Origin: Balanoglossus misakiensis
Lineage: Eukaryota; Hemichordata
Direction of reading: 5' to 3'
Assembly: GCA_040954595.2 (NCBI GenBank)
Contig: CM082580.2
Location: 11,284,001 to 11,348,000 of the forward strand
Length of the DNA stretch: 64,000 nucleotides
Shown here: positions 46,501-60,564 of the stretch, piece after piece
Layout: each line of letters starts with the position of its first letter
Numbering within the stretch: position 1 is the first letter of the stretch
Notes under the pieces: model-generated
The model's database searches: none
What the model was told of the DNA's origin: nothing
Seen by the model: only the letters and a program-made list of their open reading frames with translations
Position numbers and translations under genes: made by a program

Positions 46501-49500
46501 ATCGACTGTTTGCGGAAGGATGTGCTCACCGTTGAATTACACACTTAAGAGCAAGCAGCGAGTGTACCATAGGAAGGGGCCTCTTATGTTCTTGAATGGC
46601 AAATAGGAACCGCCATTTTTAGTCGACGACACCCTTTATTTACACGCGGGAAAGAATCGATAGAAGTGTCCAAACAGCCATGGAAATATCGCTATGTCTG
46701 GCACAATGCCGTTATTGATTGTCCACGTTAATTATAAATGCCGCCTTGACTCAAGAGACTAAGTTCTGGATGGGCCCGAAAGTTTGGCTACTGAATTAAA
46801 AGTGTACACATTCGGCCGGTGTCCGGGCCAGCGATCGGGGCTGACTTCCTCACGCGATGGCGGCGCTTTAAATGGGGGAGGGTGGTTAGGGGTTAAGGTT
46901 TGGTCTGCGCCCAATTGTTCCTCTGTGTAAACACGCACCACGCAACTCCAGCATCCGTGGCTGGGGATTTCTTGGCTCCGCGGCAAACTGGCAACATTTG
47001 CCCACTGTACACAAGCGCGCATTGTGGACCCCTCCCCGTCCCTGTACATCAGTATATAGGGCCTACACATAGCCAGCCGCATACTCTGCCATGGATATCA
47101 GTCTCGAGTTTTGATACAGAATTTGTAGAAGTGTTGACGCCCAGCACTGAGTTTTGAGATGAAGAATACAATGGCTTTTGTGAAGGATGCAGTATTGGGA
47201 GCGGAAAAAAATAAAGCAACAGGGAGTGGAATATGATTATGAATATGAATAAACGATCGAAGCCTCTACATTATTAAAAATGCATTGACATCAAATATAT
47301 GGATTTCTTTACTTTTGACGTTCTGAAAACAGGTGCTTCTTGTCCATTATTTTCCCGCATCAAACCTTTGATTTCGATTTTCTTCATAATTATTTCCTTA
47401 TACCTAATCACTGAAAGAAGGGTTCCCTGTCTCTGCACACTAGATGAAGTGATAAAACGCATTTTGACAACATGTCTATCTGTCATTTAACGGAGGGCCA
47501 TATTCGTAGAAATCTGCAGCACTGTGATTGTAAATGTTAAAGGTATTGATAAAGGCTAGATGCGTTGACAATGCGTTACGCGTGGGTTCGATAAACAAGT
47601 GCGCGTGTCGGGTTTTGAGGCCAGACAAGCCCTGTTTAAACATGTGATTATGTAGTGCATTGTTATTGGACATAGCTTGGGGATAGTATCTACGTCCCAT
47701 CTCCTGTGTTTCTTTAGGGACTTTTATTCCCCCAATTCTCTGTCAAATATCAGATATGACTTTTTTCTTCTTTTCTCTCCCTGGCTGTACGTTCAACACG
47801 TTCTCTTATCTGCCTGCTTCCCCCCATCTCTTCGCGGAACGCACAAGAGCCTCAGAACCGAGTGCGCCCATTGCTAAAGCACGTGTGGCTTATGCAATGC
47901 GCGGAGCCTGGCAAGACGTCGATGGCGGCCTTTTCAGGCGTTTTGGACGTGACATCCAATTTAGCGTCGATCAAGACTCCGTATTATTAGCATTTTTGCC
48001 AGTTAACGAGAGTCTAATTGGCGAAAAATTAAACGTGATAATAATGCCCCCCTCCTTCCAAATGACCACTTACGGCGGGGGTCTACCCACATTTTCCCGC
48101 CGCAGCGGGGTGAACAGTTTGGCTTCAATGGCAGCAGTCGCCGACTGAAAGCGTGTTGAGGCGAGTGGGGAGCGTGCGTGCCTCCGCGCAGACTGCGCTG
48201 ACGTAGGCTGACAGCCACCAGACGCGAAGCAAGACAAGTCACAAGGACCGCATAGTTCAATAAATATCCCACATGTTTGGCAGCATGCTCTCCTCAATGG
48301 GGGAATAGGCTTGTCAGGAGTGGGAAAAGCGAAGTTGGCGGTCTGTGCATGCAAAGTAGGTAGAGGTGGTGATATGAATTCGCCTCTTTTCTCTCAGCCC
48401 TTTCTCCTCCCCCTCTCACCCGACATCCTTTCCATATTCTGACAACCTGTTCACTGACTTTCCACTGAAAGGCCACAAGAAAGAAAAAGTGTTTTGGTTT
48501 CAAGCGTGTCAACAAAGTGTATTCATGTTTCTATTTTCCTATACAATATCGAACAATGCGATGTGTACTTGCTCAAAAGTGGTCTCAAACGTTCCCATGG
48601 GTCCTGCTGTGGAATCATGGCGACGACAACTTTTTCTCTTTCGCTTCTCTTTTTTTTGCCAGGCGTATCTCGCACCTCGTGGAGACGCGCACTGAAACAG
48701 AAACGGGAACGTTAAAGCATGTGGGGGGAACCCAAGGAGAAAGCGATCAAAAAACCACTGTTTGGCGGGGTTGTAGTGGTTTTTTCTCTTTAAGGCCACT
48801 TTGAATACATGCAATTGACTCCAAGACTTTGGTAGCAGGTGAAAAAGTTTATTTTGGGGCTCGCGTCAAATTTATCCCCCTAACATCTACCCCAATATTT
48901 GCATTTGAAAAAATGTCTAATTGGCGTCTGTCTCTACGTTTTGAGGCTGGAAAAAAAGAGGGTGGCGTACACGGCAAAGGGCATTCACGGGTATTCACGA
49001 TATGGACGTGCACCTGGAGCTGTTCTCAGATTGCCGTAGCCTGGTGCGTGGCAGCTGCAGAGAGCAAGCAAAAAGCCATAATACATTGAAGCATGGACGT
49101 GCCTGCTGGAAAGGTAGTCTTTAATGTCCCATATCCCATTGTAATAACACAATGTATGTACACTGAAGAGTGACGTGGCTGGATAAAAACACACTTTTCA
49201 ATTATCTAGTTATAATGTAAGCTGTGAAGCAAACAAACAATCAATTGCCAGGCTTTGTTTCCCTCTTCAAAGCGACGTGGATAGAAGCGGTAGCAAATGG
49301 TGGGGCCATCTCAGAGAGGAAAAGCTGCAGCCCCCTCCAAAAAAAAGATGAAGAAGAGATCACATCTTTCCACCCACTTCAGCCTCCAAAGCGAAGCAGA
49401 AAAGCAACGAGGAGAAAGAAACACTCATTTAGGAAAAAAAAGAAGACAAAAAAGTTGTCCACCCAGCTAAAAACAAAGACAACCTTATCAGTGTTTTGTT

Positions 49501-52500
49501 ATCTGGGCGAAAACGAAACTCAAAATTACTCCCAGAACGGTGTTGGTTTCTCGAAGTACGAATCGTGTTACCGAGAGAGCAGGTTCAGCTTGCTTGAGTT
49601 GTTAATACCAAATTAGGCAACTTCCGCATACAAACGCGCAACAAAGAGAGAACGATCTTTTTTCTTTGTCTTGTAATTATTAGACCGAGTTTTAGCAGAT
49701 GTTTCGATAGAAAATGTCAACATGAATAGTTAATAACCCGTCGATGAAAGAAATAAAACGACAGAACACACACACCACAAGAGATCAAACTTTGCCTATC
49801 GCACTTGGTGTATTTGTCCGGAGCAAACAAGCTAATGTTGGCTGTATTAATTAGCTTGGCCGATTGTCTTGATGGTAAGGCACGTGTTGTCCCAAACTAC
49901 CGTAAAATAAGGGGTGCTACCCTGCCCGGATAAGAAACAAAGATATCCAGTTGTTCAGCCCCCAAAACAGTGAAATGACACTTCACTGAACGCTCCGATG
50001 TGGATCCAAACAAGCCGGTGGCACACACCGCTACCATTATCATATCTAGTAAAAATCTCGACTGTTGATAATATCCTTTTGACTTTCAGTGTATTTAAAG
50101 TTTGGGTTACGATACCGGCCTCCCACCTGCTGGACGAAACCGCCGCTAACAGGTGCCCTATAACAATTAGCACAAGTCAAACGAGTGCGGTATTTGAAAA
50201 CTGCCGCATAGAAAATATGATTTAAAGCATTAAATAACCCTGAAACATCTCGTTTAGAGCCCCAAAACAAACCCCGGGCGGTTGGCACCGCGTCTGATGC
50301 GAAAAAACAACTTTTACAGAAGCGCGCCTTTACGCGCGCAAAACTTTCAAAACTTTTCAAAACTTTTTCTAAAGTGAACAAGTGCGTGCTGTTTTGCGCA
50401 TGCGCCAATTTTAATAGCCGTTATCACGTAAGCAGTGAAGCATAACAAAAGTTTCAGTGGAAAGCCAGCGCTGGAGCCAGATTTGAACTTTCGCGTTGCG
50501 ATAAAAATCAAACAGGCATTTTCGGTTCGCGCGGCAAAGCCTATTTTAGCACATCGTGCAACTGTAAAGCCACCAAACTCCGCGTTATTCCCGGCAGGAA
50601 AAACACAAAGTGGGGGAGCGGAAAAACCACTGTGGCTTTGAATAATAATGGCATTTTTGTGCGGCGATCTCGGCTGAAAACGACTGCGGCCCGCGCTATT
50701 GCCACGTCCCTCCCTGCCGCAGGGCTGCTCCTCCGCCTGCTTAAGGGTAGACCTGTACTTTTATTTCAGCCTTCGAGAAACACTTTCGTCTTCCAACAAT
50801 CAACGAGGGGGTTTGTCATAAACTAGGCGCTGAAAACGAGTACTAATGGCACAAAACTGCCGCACATAGTCGACTGAAAACAACTCCCCACACAAAAGGC
50901 TTTGATGGATAACACGAATCATCTAAAATAATGTTATGCTTAAATCCTCTTGGTATGGCCCCCAAATTTATAATTCTTTCCGTCTATCGAAAGTGAAAAT
51001 GTTATTTATGGATCAAAATGCGCAATGCCGGGTACGAAAATCGGCATGATTTCGGAAGAGTTTTTGATTCCATGTTGAACGAAACTCACTGTAACTTGGG
51101 CCGCTCTGTTTATCTGCTTAAGACAATAGCTTCTTCCTGAAGCCTGTGATTTTTTTTTCTACGTTCAAACCGGCAAAGTACTGATTTGTGGGACGAGCCA
51201 CTGTTCGAAACGTGGGAAGGAGAATTTTCTGCATTTCCCGGGAGGTGTTTTTTTGTGTATCGTCGCTTCATTTTCCGACACGGAACAAGGTCAGAAAGAA
51301 AAGAGTGTGTCTGTTGACTGGCAGTTCTTTTAGTAGCAGCCTTTGTTTAGATGAACGGAGCATCGGTATTAAGATGCCGGCTTTAACCCGGCTGATGTCC
51401 CGGCATCGTACACGCGAAAGCCACGGCGTAGAGACGGGCCCCTCTACACACATCACGATCTGATTAAAGGCAGGTCGTGCCTAACCCATCTTATCCAATA
51501 CCCAGCATCAATGACAAAACACAAGTCTAGATGCTCTTTGCGGTTCACGTATGCCAGTCTACGTTCGCACGTGGAAGTAATTTCGCAAGATTCCCAGTAA
51601 CACACCAAACGGAATGCACAGGAATTTGCACGGCCAGAATGATTCAACAACTTCGCATTAGGGATTAAGAGACGCTGGAAAACTGGAAAAAGAAAAAAAA
51701 CTCTGTCACAAAACATTTGAAGCGGTGATAAATTAATTGGCATTTACGACGGACCAAAGCGAGAGCCAATTTAGAACTAAAAGCCTGGGCTTAGAACATT
51801 TCTATTGGCGTGTTTTCTTTTGTCAATGCACATCGTTTTGTTTTGTTTTGTATACTATCGGTAAGAAGGCTCTTTCCGAGTCCCTTTTTGCAGAGGAGCG
51901 CTCTTCGTCTGCACTTTTAATTGACGGGTCTGTTCGTTTAGATTGAAATTAACCAAATACTTGTGCAAATGTGCATGTTTCCGTAAAATGATGTTGGATA
52001 AAGTAGGTGACCGTGGAGTCGGCACCTTCGATTTGTAGTAACTGGTCGACGGCAGACAGCAGCGGCTGACAATGCTATTCCAAGTATCCGTGCATAAAGC
52101 AGGCCCTGACAGCATCTAGCTCATACGAAACCTGGCAGTTTTTTTTTCTCTTCCACAGGAAACGAGTCATTTTACAGCATTAAGCCTATTGATAATACAA
52201 AGGACACGGAAAGTATTCTTGACCGAGATTTGTGTTGTGAATGTACACTGACCGGAAAGTTTGATCAAACGTAGTTTTTTTTTCTGGACAAAAATTGGGC
52301 GCCGCTGGAAATGATCTCGGACTGCTTGTGTATTAAAATACAACGCTTTCAATCATGGTTGCTGGATGAATTAGTAGAATAGTCTGTTCAAACTTACAAT
52401 GTATAAGGATTTGCCAGACGGGGGCAAAGTGTCGATTTCGTACAGAAAACGTGTATTTAGAAATAAGGAAGACAATTACGCGAAAGACTGGGGCCGGTGT

Positions 52501-52643
52501 AGATTTGTGTGAAACAATATTCGAGTTTTATGTAACGTGAACCCCGTTAAAAACGGGAAAACATCGAATGTAAAGCCTGCGTAGTAGCAACTATCACTTC
52601 CCCTGCGCTTTCATTGGGTCGGAGGTCAAGGGTCATATAAGGG

Positions 52644-52663
52644 CATACATGCACGCATGTATG
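52644..52663. repeat. Short inverted repeat CATACATGC-AC-GCATGTATG
   Basis: Perfect 9-bp arms around a 2-base spacer, followed by a TG-rich stretch. Confidence 0.8.
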
Positions 52664-54824
52664 TGTGTGCTTGCGCGCATATATTGGCGTCTGGTCCGAT
52701 CTTGTCGACTTATCGACGACACTAACCGCTCTTTGAGTCGGTATTTTAACAACCAACAAAGTCCCAAGTCAGTATTACGAATACAAACTAGCGAAAACCG
52801 GTGAAGCTTAAAGCTGAAAATGTGCGAAACATTCACGGTTCGCGAAGGGTAGCATGGTCGATCAGGGAACAACGCCGCGGCGGCGCACACCAGTTTTCGG
52901 GCAGACAAGCTTTCCCGTTCCGTGGCAATGTTCTGGCCGGTTCGTGTGTGTGGTTTATTGGGGCGATGAACTGGCGGAATTCAGCGCTATTCTATCACTA
53001 TCACACGGCATAGGCAGGAATCTAGGGCATCGGCGACAATTTGTACGCTGCGCCGGGCAATTGTGGCTGTTTCTTCGGTGTTATTACCGTTTACCACGTT
53101 GCCATTTAAACTGTCCCATTCAGGGAGAACAATAAGACGGCGATCTTTGTGTTTGGGGCTGACTATGTTTGAGCAGACTTATTACTACTATAGGCGTCAT
53201 CTTTATGCTGTTTGACGTCTTTAGCACTCGAAACGATTTTTTTTTCACGAATTTACGACCACGGATAAACATTATTCATACGATTTCGTGCCCACAACTG
53301 ATTCCTCAAGCAAAGCGGAGCGATTAGGAAAGGGTCGAGAGAGACGGAGAAACATCAGCGGGGGTCGGAGATGATATACGGCGTCCATATACGTCATGTC
53401 TTACATGATTTAAACTACGCTGGGACACAGGGGTGACTTGTAAGGTGTGCATTCAACTTCACTGTGAACAAAGGGTTGCAACTTTTCTATGAAGTCATCA
53501 TGGGGCAGCCGCTCGTTCATATGCACGTCTCCCGCCCCCTCGTCGGTGACGTTGGGAGACTATCGCCACCCCTCCTCCCTGGCCCTGCGGCCCAACCGTC
53601 ACCTAGGTGGCCAGCTTCAAATTTCGCCCGCCATGTATCTCTCCGCCAAAAAAATATTGCGAAATTACAGGGGCGCGCTTTGTCTTGCTGCCCGCACCGC
53701 GTGAAAAATCGCGATGGCCATTTAAAGATGGGGTGATGTCGACTCCAATCATTGACAATGATTTCGACGATGGAACTGTACCGAGGTTTCGAAGTTCCAC
53801 CAGTATGCGTCTGAATTTCTCAAATTTATGAGTCTTATATTTTATTGCGTATTGTTCGCCCGCGTGCTCTTGAACCTGTTTACGCTGCTGTGTATATATG
53901 CACTGGTTGTCTGACCACAATCTCCCGGCGTGTTGGTTGCTCCGAAGCGCGTAGCAGCCCTGGCGGAGGAGAGAGCCGTTAAGCGTTGCGGGGATGGACA
54001 CCATCCCATGATGTCACGAGCCGATTCGGTGTGATCACAGTTAGTTTAAAAAAAAAAACTTCTCCGCCAAAGTTTGGCAGTTGTAAAGAATCTATTAAGT
54101 ACTTCCTGCGTGGTGTCCGTGCAGCGGGCTCGCTCGTGTTGCCATTGTGTTGGAGCAATGAGCCGTCATCATTCGGCGCGGCAAACCAGAGCTAATCGCT
54201 CATTATGGAGACCCACTTTCTGATACCTTGATTTTCACCATTTAGTTCCGGGTCAGCGAGTCCGAATTTCTCCAACTGATAGATGGCAAGTGAGTTCAAA
54301 AGTGCCTCCCCTAGCTGTGTTCAACAGGGTCCAACTTTTAACCTACACTCTTTTGATTAGCTTCCAAAAGGAAAAGTGTTTCACGTTGGGATCGGTCTGA
54401 AGTGATTGCAAGGCACGCGCACGCTTAATATCAGAATGTTATATTTTGCAAGTTCGCCTCGCACGAGAAAAACTCTTTCGCAACGAGATCAGAAAATAGA
54501 AACATGCAATTATCACCAAATAGTAAAAAGGGGGCTGTATAGAAAATGACAAAAGAAAAAGAGTTTTCCCGAATTTATGAAAACGGATGTCGGAGTCGGT
54601 TACCTTTGGACATATTTAAAAATCAGCAAACGTCACAGCCCTTGTCCTTTAAGGGACCCCGCAGCAATTGGATCTCTTTGTTCCCTTTTCTTTGTTAATA
54701 CATAACTGTAATATTAAACTGAACACCGTGCTTAAGTATGTCAGATCCCTCAATATTTGTAAACAGGGGATTACTTTAAACGTGTACACACAGAACAGTT
54801 TTAATATGTACATATACCAATTGA

Positions 54825-54855
54825 AACAAACGAACAAACAAACAAACAAACAACA
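54825..54855. repeat. (AAAC)n microsatellite
   Basis: AAACAAACGAACAAACAAAC with continuing AAAC units. Confidence 0.9.
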
Positions 54856-56715
54856 ATATTTATTGTTGCTAGTGTTTCTAAACTGAGATGCATTGGCATT
54901 CTTAGACCTTTGACCTTAAGGTTTGCAATACACCGTGACCAGGGATGGAGAGATTTTCCAGGCAACAACCGAAACAAAACAAAACAAAATGATGTGACAC
55001 TGATCACGTGACAGCGAGTGGCAAGACTGACTTTTCAAGTACCATGCGGGCACCGAAAATTAACGCCATCCTCAGCGACCGATGGACACGTCCTTTGTGC
55101 CCGGACTTGCTGCATGGGGCACAAGTACAATAATGTAAGAGACAGGCCCTTTTCAAAGAAGAGGTCTGGCTACACTGGCTCAGGCGCCGGGACTCTCCCA
55201 CACGCTTGCGTTTATCGCGCAAGAAAAAACGTCCCATGCATTACGCAGCATTGAATCGAATAATAGGGATATCTCTTACGCAGTCAAACCGCTTTAGTCA
55301 GATCAAGTTCATATCTTTTTGTATAAAATTACCCAGAACGGGCAGCTGTGATACTAACGCCCTTTCATGATCTCTCTGTGTCCACACGGAGCGTACGGAC
55401 CGGGGGCGTTTATTATTTTTGTGAAGTTCATCAAGTACATAATATAATTCCTCTTTTGATTTTTTGTTTTGATTTGCCGTATTAAGTTTCCATGCAACGC
55501 GTATGAATTGATACACTTGTATATTTCCCGGCATCTCATTCTCGAGCACTAAGCGTTTTATTTTCACATTTTTGCAATACTGTGATGTGGCGCCAATGTA
55601 TGCCTGTCGAGGTAGCTTTTTCTCGGACGTGAGCAAACAAAACCTCGAAATCCAGCGAGAGTGGCCGACAAACCCCTTTTTCGATGACGCTCCAGTGACA
55701 TAAGATTTTAGTACTTTTGTTCCATTACATACGTTTTGACGATTTTTCTCTTGCCTCTTGCCATGATTGTTTCACATATTTTGTCCATTTTCTGTGGAAA
55801 GCACAAAATAAAATTAGTTAAGAGTGGCTTGCATTGAATTCAAGTCGGTGAATAAAATTGTGTTTGAAGGAACCGTTGGGACAGGCCACTCACCGAAATT
55901 GGAGGCAGTTTTCTTTCCGGGAAAACTTGATATGAGCAAAGCACACGCGGTCTGCAGTAAGTTGATCGTAGAATTCCACTTCCAGATTTTCCCGCCACGC
56001 CATTCATCCGATCACAACACCTGTCCAGCGCCACATCTCCGATTTCTCCGCAATCTGGTCTGTCGCGGGGACTCTGGAATCGCGGCACTAAATCCCCCGT
56101 CGATTGCCGCGTCTTTGGGCGACATTGTTGTCGTGAAGTGGGCCACTTCTCAACACCTTTGTGAGTGAGCACCACAAAGGGGGCCAGCCCCGAGCACGAC
56201 AACGGGGTTGACTACTCTCGTCGAGTGACCGACAGTCATGCTTTCGGCCAAACGACAAAGTCGCCACCGACCCGTTGTTCGGCACGCGTCTCCACGCCAA
56301 GAGACGCAAGGGCCCAGTCAAAAGAGTGTAAGGCGACCGCCTGCCATAATGGAGTGCTTGCCTCTCCTCTGTTAAAAGTCAACCGAAAGCCCTTAAGTAA
56401 AGCCTTGTTTGAGGAGCGCCTAAAATCACCAAACAACGCAATTTTCTGTGAGGCTTTCATTATTCTACACAGGTCAATCTGCACTTGTCATAGACTGCCA
56501 TAATTAATCTCTGTGCCTAAATGGGCAACATTGACCCTTGGAATGACCTCAACCCATGAAGATTTCTCATCCCATCAATCCAACGAAAACTCACCAAAGA
56601 CTAAATATAGAAGTTCACTGCAAGCATAGACTCCAGGGTCTATTCTGCAAGTGCTGCTGGCAGAGTGCTCGATGGTACAAGTACATAGCGTAATAGTACA
56701 ATGTAGAAGGGAACT

Positions 56716-56868
56716 AGGGCTGTTTTTGACATAAGCGGTGTATTACTGGTCAGTGTTTTGTGTAAGCAGAACCTACTCATCATTAGGCAACAATAATAAC
56801 GAGTGTAGGCACTGCTTACACGAAACTGACCAGTAATACTAACACACCGCCTATGTCAAAACAGCCTA
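56716..56868. repeat. Foldback element: two ~60-bp imperfect inverted arms
   Basis: The left arm (about 56716-56776) starts AGGGCTGTTTTTGACATAAG and includes TATTACTGGTCAGT and GTGTAAGCAG. The right arm (about 56805-56868) is its imperfect reverse complement, with a few substitutions and a short insertion. The arms are separated by about 30 bases. This could be a small non-autonomous foldback or MITE-like transposon, or a long-stem hairpin RNA. No coding capacity; flanking target duplications were not clear. Confidence 0.75.
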
Positions 56869-57049
56869 TCTCCACACACGCGGTTAACATGAAGCGTGAA
56901 CTGTCTTTGGTCGCAGGTGGAATGTCATTATTTGTGGGGTGAACGCATATCGGTATAAAATAAGGATTTGTTGACTTCTGTGGCAAAAATGGTAAAAATA
57001 AACTCATATCGAATGATGTTAGCAACGATGAAAATTAGGTCGTGGTCGT

Positions 57050-57063
57050 GGATCACGTGATCC
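57050..57063. promoter_or_regulatory. Symmetric E-box palindrome GGATCACGTGATCC
   Basis: Perfect 14-bp palindrome centred on CACGTG, sharing the 12-base GATCACGTGATC core with 15197-15210. It lies about 180 bases from the foldback element. Binding is not demonstrated. Confidence 0.35.
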
Positions 57064-60019
57064 GGAAGTTACGCTTCCCAGATTTGTCCGACAAGACAGG
57101 TCATAATCTGATTCCGAGATTCTGAGAACTTTTCACGGGAAGTCCAAAACACAACGGCCAAAACAGTCCATTATTTATCTGTGCGCCAAACAAAAAAAAA
57201 CCTCAATCACGTCCTGTTAGGTTTCTTCCATTCTCTGCAAGACAAGGGGGAACCGATATTGGCACACGCCCTGATTGTAAATTCAGATGAGCGAGAAGGG
57301 GGGCTGATGGCTGTTGAACGGTGGCAGAAACCCGGGCAGCAAACCTGGAACCGCAGCTTCAAATTTGTTGGTTTTGCCTCCGCATTGTGTCGTCAAGATT
57401 GGTGATGCAAGCGGGTCAGGGGTCAACCCATCCATCAACAAAGTCAACGAAACGTGTCCGTGTTAGCGCCATATAAATAAAAATGCCGTGATTGCAATTT
57501 CAAAGAAGCCTATGCAAAAAAAGGGAAGAAAAAAAATCGAAAGGGGGCGACGCGGCTCAAATTTCAGGCAATGCTATAAGCTGTTGAAAAGGGGGGCTGA
57601 CAGAGTCTTGAATTTAGAACAGACATGGTCCACTGCAGCCACCCAGGATTGTTCTCGCATATTCTCGCAGCCATTCTTCAGTCGAGAGGGTGGAACATTG
57701 AAGTATTGACTGACGTCCTTCATTTGGCATTCATGGCATCAAGTCGAGTGCATCACGGCCGCAGTAAAAACACATGCATCCCATGCTTTTTGTGGCATTG
57801 GTATACGCACATAATTAAGTCAGAACCACGTGTTGCCAACTTAATATGCCACATATTCGCAGCTTGGCCGAATGGAGAAACTTGATCTGAGATTTCAATT
57901 TGCAACCCATATAAGTAAAAATTGATCGCCGCCAGCAATAGAACCCAGCGAAGATCACGACGAACTTGAGAATATGTTTCAGATGAATTTAACGAAATTC
58001 CCATTAAAAACAACATCATTACAAAGAAACAAATTCGAAGTAGGCCTAAACGGATGATGTGGTCAAATCTGCGGACTTTTCAAATCGTGTCCATCAATTT
58101 TCGTCGATCGATCCGTTTCCAATGATTAATGATCTGTGGCTTGAAGAAATGAACAAATGAGGCGGAAAATGATCGATCACCTATAACTGACTATTCTCAG
58201 AAAAAAAAATACGCCATTCAAAGCGTGCACTCTCCCAAAATACCACTTAACCCCTGCGACATTTAGCTTATTGATTAAGAATCTGGTAAGTCAACAGTGT
58301 GACCGTTCTAGTTCGTTTTTTGTTTTTCTATTCCGAAAATTCTCAAGATCATATTGCAAGGTACAGCAGTATCTGTCACCCCCTCCCCCCACTCTAGCCC
58401 CCCCCCCCCCTCTTTCTGAAATGCTTCATTTGCAACCAGGCTTGTTTCCTTGCCGCACGAGAGCTTGTCACGTGACCCCAGACGCCCCGCCATGGGCACT
58501 TGGAGGCACCTGTTGGAGAAGTTCCATGCAAGTGAAAGATTCATGCATAATGCACCGCATTCGGCCGGACACAGCAACCGCCAATCGCTTTCAAAAGGAC
58601 GGAATTGGCAACTGTCTAATACAGTCTATATTCAATGACGCTCCGGATCGACGGTTTCTGAATGACTGGATGAAATTTCCACCTTAACGAGCTTCCTTTA
58701 ACGAATGTGGTGGGTTCTTTCATAAGCCTATAATTTCAAACAGCCAGTGCTTGGAAATAAGCGGTCATTTCTCTCTGAAATATTGAATGTTTATTCAAAT
58801 GCGGTTCCTCGACAAAAGCGACAATAAATAATCAAAAATAAACCTTCCGAGAGTGTCTCGCCGCTGCTGTTTAAAATTTCAACCTTTTTTTCCCCGCGCA
58901 GACAATGGCCCATGTAGTGGTTGGGCACGCATGGAGAATTGGAGAAGCGTGCACACTTACATAACACTCGTATATCATCTCCAAACCAGAAGTAGTCTTT
59001 TGATGCCTTTTTTCCAGGCTGTACTTTACAAATACATTCCTGACGGTATTCGCAATTCCCTTTTTTGTGGTTCGCTTTGGTGAAGGCACGCTCCGTGCGG
59101 TGGCTTCACGCCTGGAAGTATACAAATTATCCAAGTAGTAATTTCCGTGACGGGGAATACGTGCACGTACTTGCCCCATATTTCTCCGCGCAAGGCGAGC
59201 ATGCAGATTCCCACACGATCGTCATATTGCAAATGTCTCTCTAACCCACAAAAAATCCTTTTCATAACCCTGTGATTTGATTGCGAAACATTGGACAAAA
59301 CGTCACAAAGCTTGAAATTGCTGACCAAAATAATTACTCCATCATTTTTTTGACAAGCCGCAATGATGTCGTGTTTGTGAATGCGTGTACGTGTGGCGAG
59401 AATTCTGCCTCTGCAAAAGCGTGTGAAAGACGACATTCATGGCTTACCGGAACGGCTATTTCTCAGTCAAATTCTTCTTTATTCGGTGTGAACAAAACGC
59501 GAGTTTGGTAATACACCAAAACTGTAAATAGGAAGGGAAACGTTACACTGGTTACGTTCTTATCATATCAATAACTGATGAATATGTTAATTGGTTTAAC
59601 TGTAATATTTTTTTTTTCAAAAAACTCTTCCAAGTTAAACTAATCCTTGTTTGTTTATAACGTTTACTAAGGATTAAATGGCGGGTATGACAAAACTGTG
59701 TGGTTTTGAATGACCAAGGCAGTCAAGCATCGCCGATTTCAACAAGAAAGGGTGCCTAATATCTGATGCAATCTAATATTTGCCTTCCAGTGGGGGGAGT
59801 GTATATTTCACAAGCCACTTCTCCCGTTGTCCATTACACTTGAAATCGAGTACCTTAACTCCATGGTTACGGAAACATCGATAAGAAATCAAACCAGAGG
59901 GCCCTCTGCCTCTTTTACGAGTGGTTTATTTGACGAGGTATAACACCTAAAATATTAATATTTTCACTCGAACAAAGATTGCCTCGGTGGATTTAGAAAT
60001 TTGGAGCGAACCTTGCTGT

Positions 60020-60025
60020 TTTATT
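60020..60025 (-). terminator. Candidate minus-strand poly(A) signal
   Basis: TTTATT on the + strand is AATAAA on the minus strand, about 270 bases beyond the stop codon of the minus-strand candidate exon at 60292-60564. Confidence 0.25.
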
Positions 60026-60291
60026 GGTCTATTAAGCAAACAAACCGTGCTGGTGCCTAGTTCGAATGGTTTCCGCTCACCTATCCCTTGCTCTAAGAAA
60101 CATCAATAAATGTTACAAAATGTACCTTTTGAAAAAAAAATGAAAATTTTGTATAAAAAATAATACACGTACACTTATCTCTTTGGTCTATCAATGACTG
60201 ATATTTTCTGCTATATCGGGGAACACTGGCTGTCAACGCGAGAAGATAGGGCGACTGGCACGACGCATGCGTAGTGTAATACTGGAATAAG

Positions 60292-60564
60292 TCATCGAGT
60301 TAAAATATTGATCCATGTATTGTCAGTGTGGGAATGTTTGCCGACGGTTGTATTGAAATTCCATCTGTTGGCCTCTTTTACAACCTTTCCTTGCTTCGAA
60401 TCCATCCAGCTAATTTTCGGAGCCGGGTCGTTAGCAACGAGATCGCCGACAACAGTCAAGTGCCGCTTGCCGTACGAAGCAAGTACAATGTTTGCCGATA
60501 CGACAGAGACATTGACCGGTTTTTCGGAGTCGAGCGACGGCAAATGATTGTATTTCGCCATCCA
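60292..60564 (-). CDS. Candidate terminal exon on the minus strand (strand ambiguous)
   Basis: The minus frame runs from an AG acceptor-like site (or the ATG at 60561) to TGA, about 90 codons. Codon use is strongly RNY and the peptide is of ordinary composition, with SANIVLASYGKRHLTVVGDL followed by NDPAPKISWMDSKQGKVVKE. The loop PAPKISW loosely recalls an immunoglobulin-like strand, but there are no cysteines and I do not assign a family. The + frame in the same codon register (60304-60651) is equally open and also protein-like, so the coding strand is uncertain. Confidence 0.3.
   Translation of the reverse strand, partial: WMAKYNHLPSLDSEKPVNVSVVSANIVLASYGKRHLTVVGDLVANDPAPKISWMDSKQGKVVKEANRWNFNTTVGKHSHTDNTWINILTR

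Larger units (their letters stand above)
46501..60019. other. Mainly noncoding interval downstream of PTF1A
   Basis: No recognised gene. Features seen: a foldback element at 56.7 kb, an E-box palindrome at 57050, a CATACATGC/GCATGTATG inverted repeat at 52644-52663, an AAAC repeat at 54.8 kb and a C-rich tract near 58.38-58.41 kb. Open frames at 47.7-48.3, 49.2-49.6, 55.8-56.2 and 58.9-59.4 kb lack domain or paired splice support. The 49.3-kb frame is an A-rich, Lys-coding low-complexity stretch. Confidence 0.5.

Noticed and set aside
49224-49616. 130-codon frame with a Lys-rich centre
   Set aside because: It begins at an alternative start and is an A-rich low-complexity stretch; no splice signals or recognisable motif.
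59110-59150. Minus-strand peptide YYLDNLYTS resembling a piggyBac-type transposase DNxYTS motif
   Set aside because: Only one short match; the surrounding residues do not continue like the family and the frame overlaps another open frame. Judged a coincidence.
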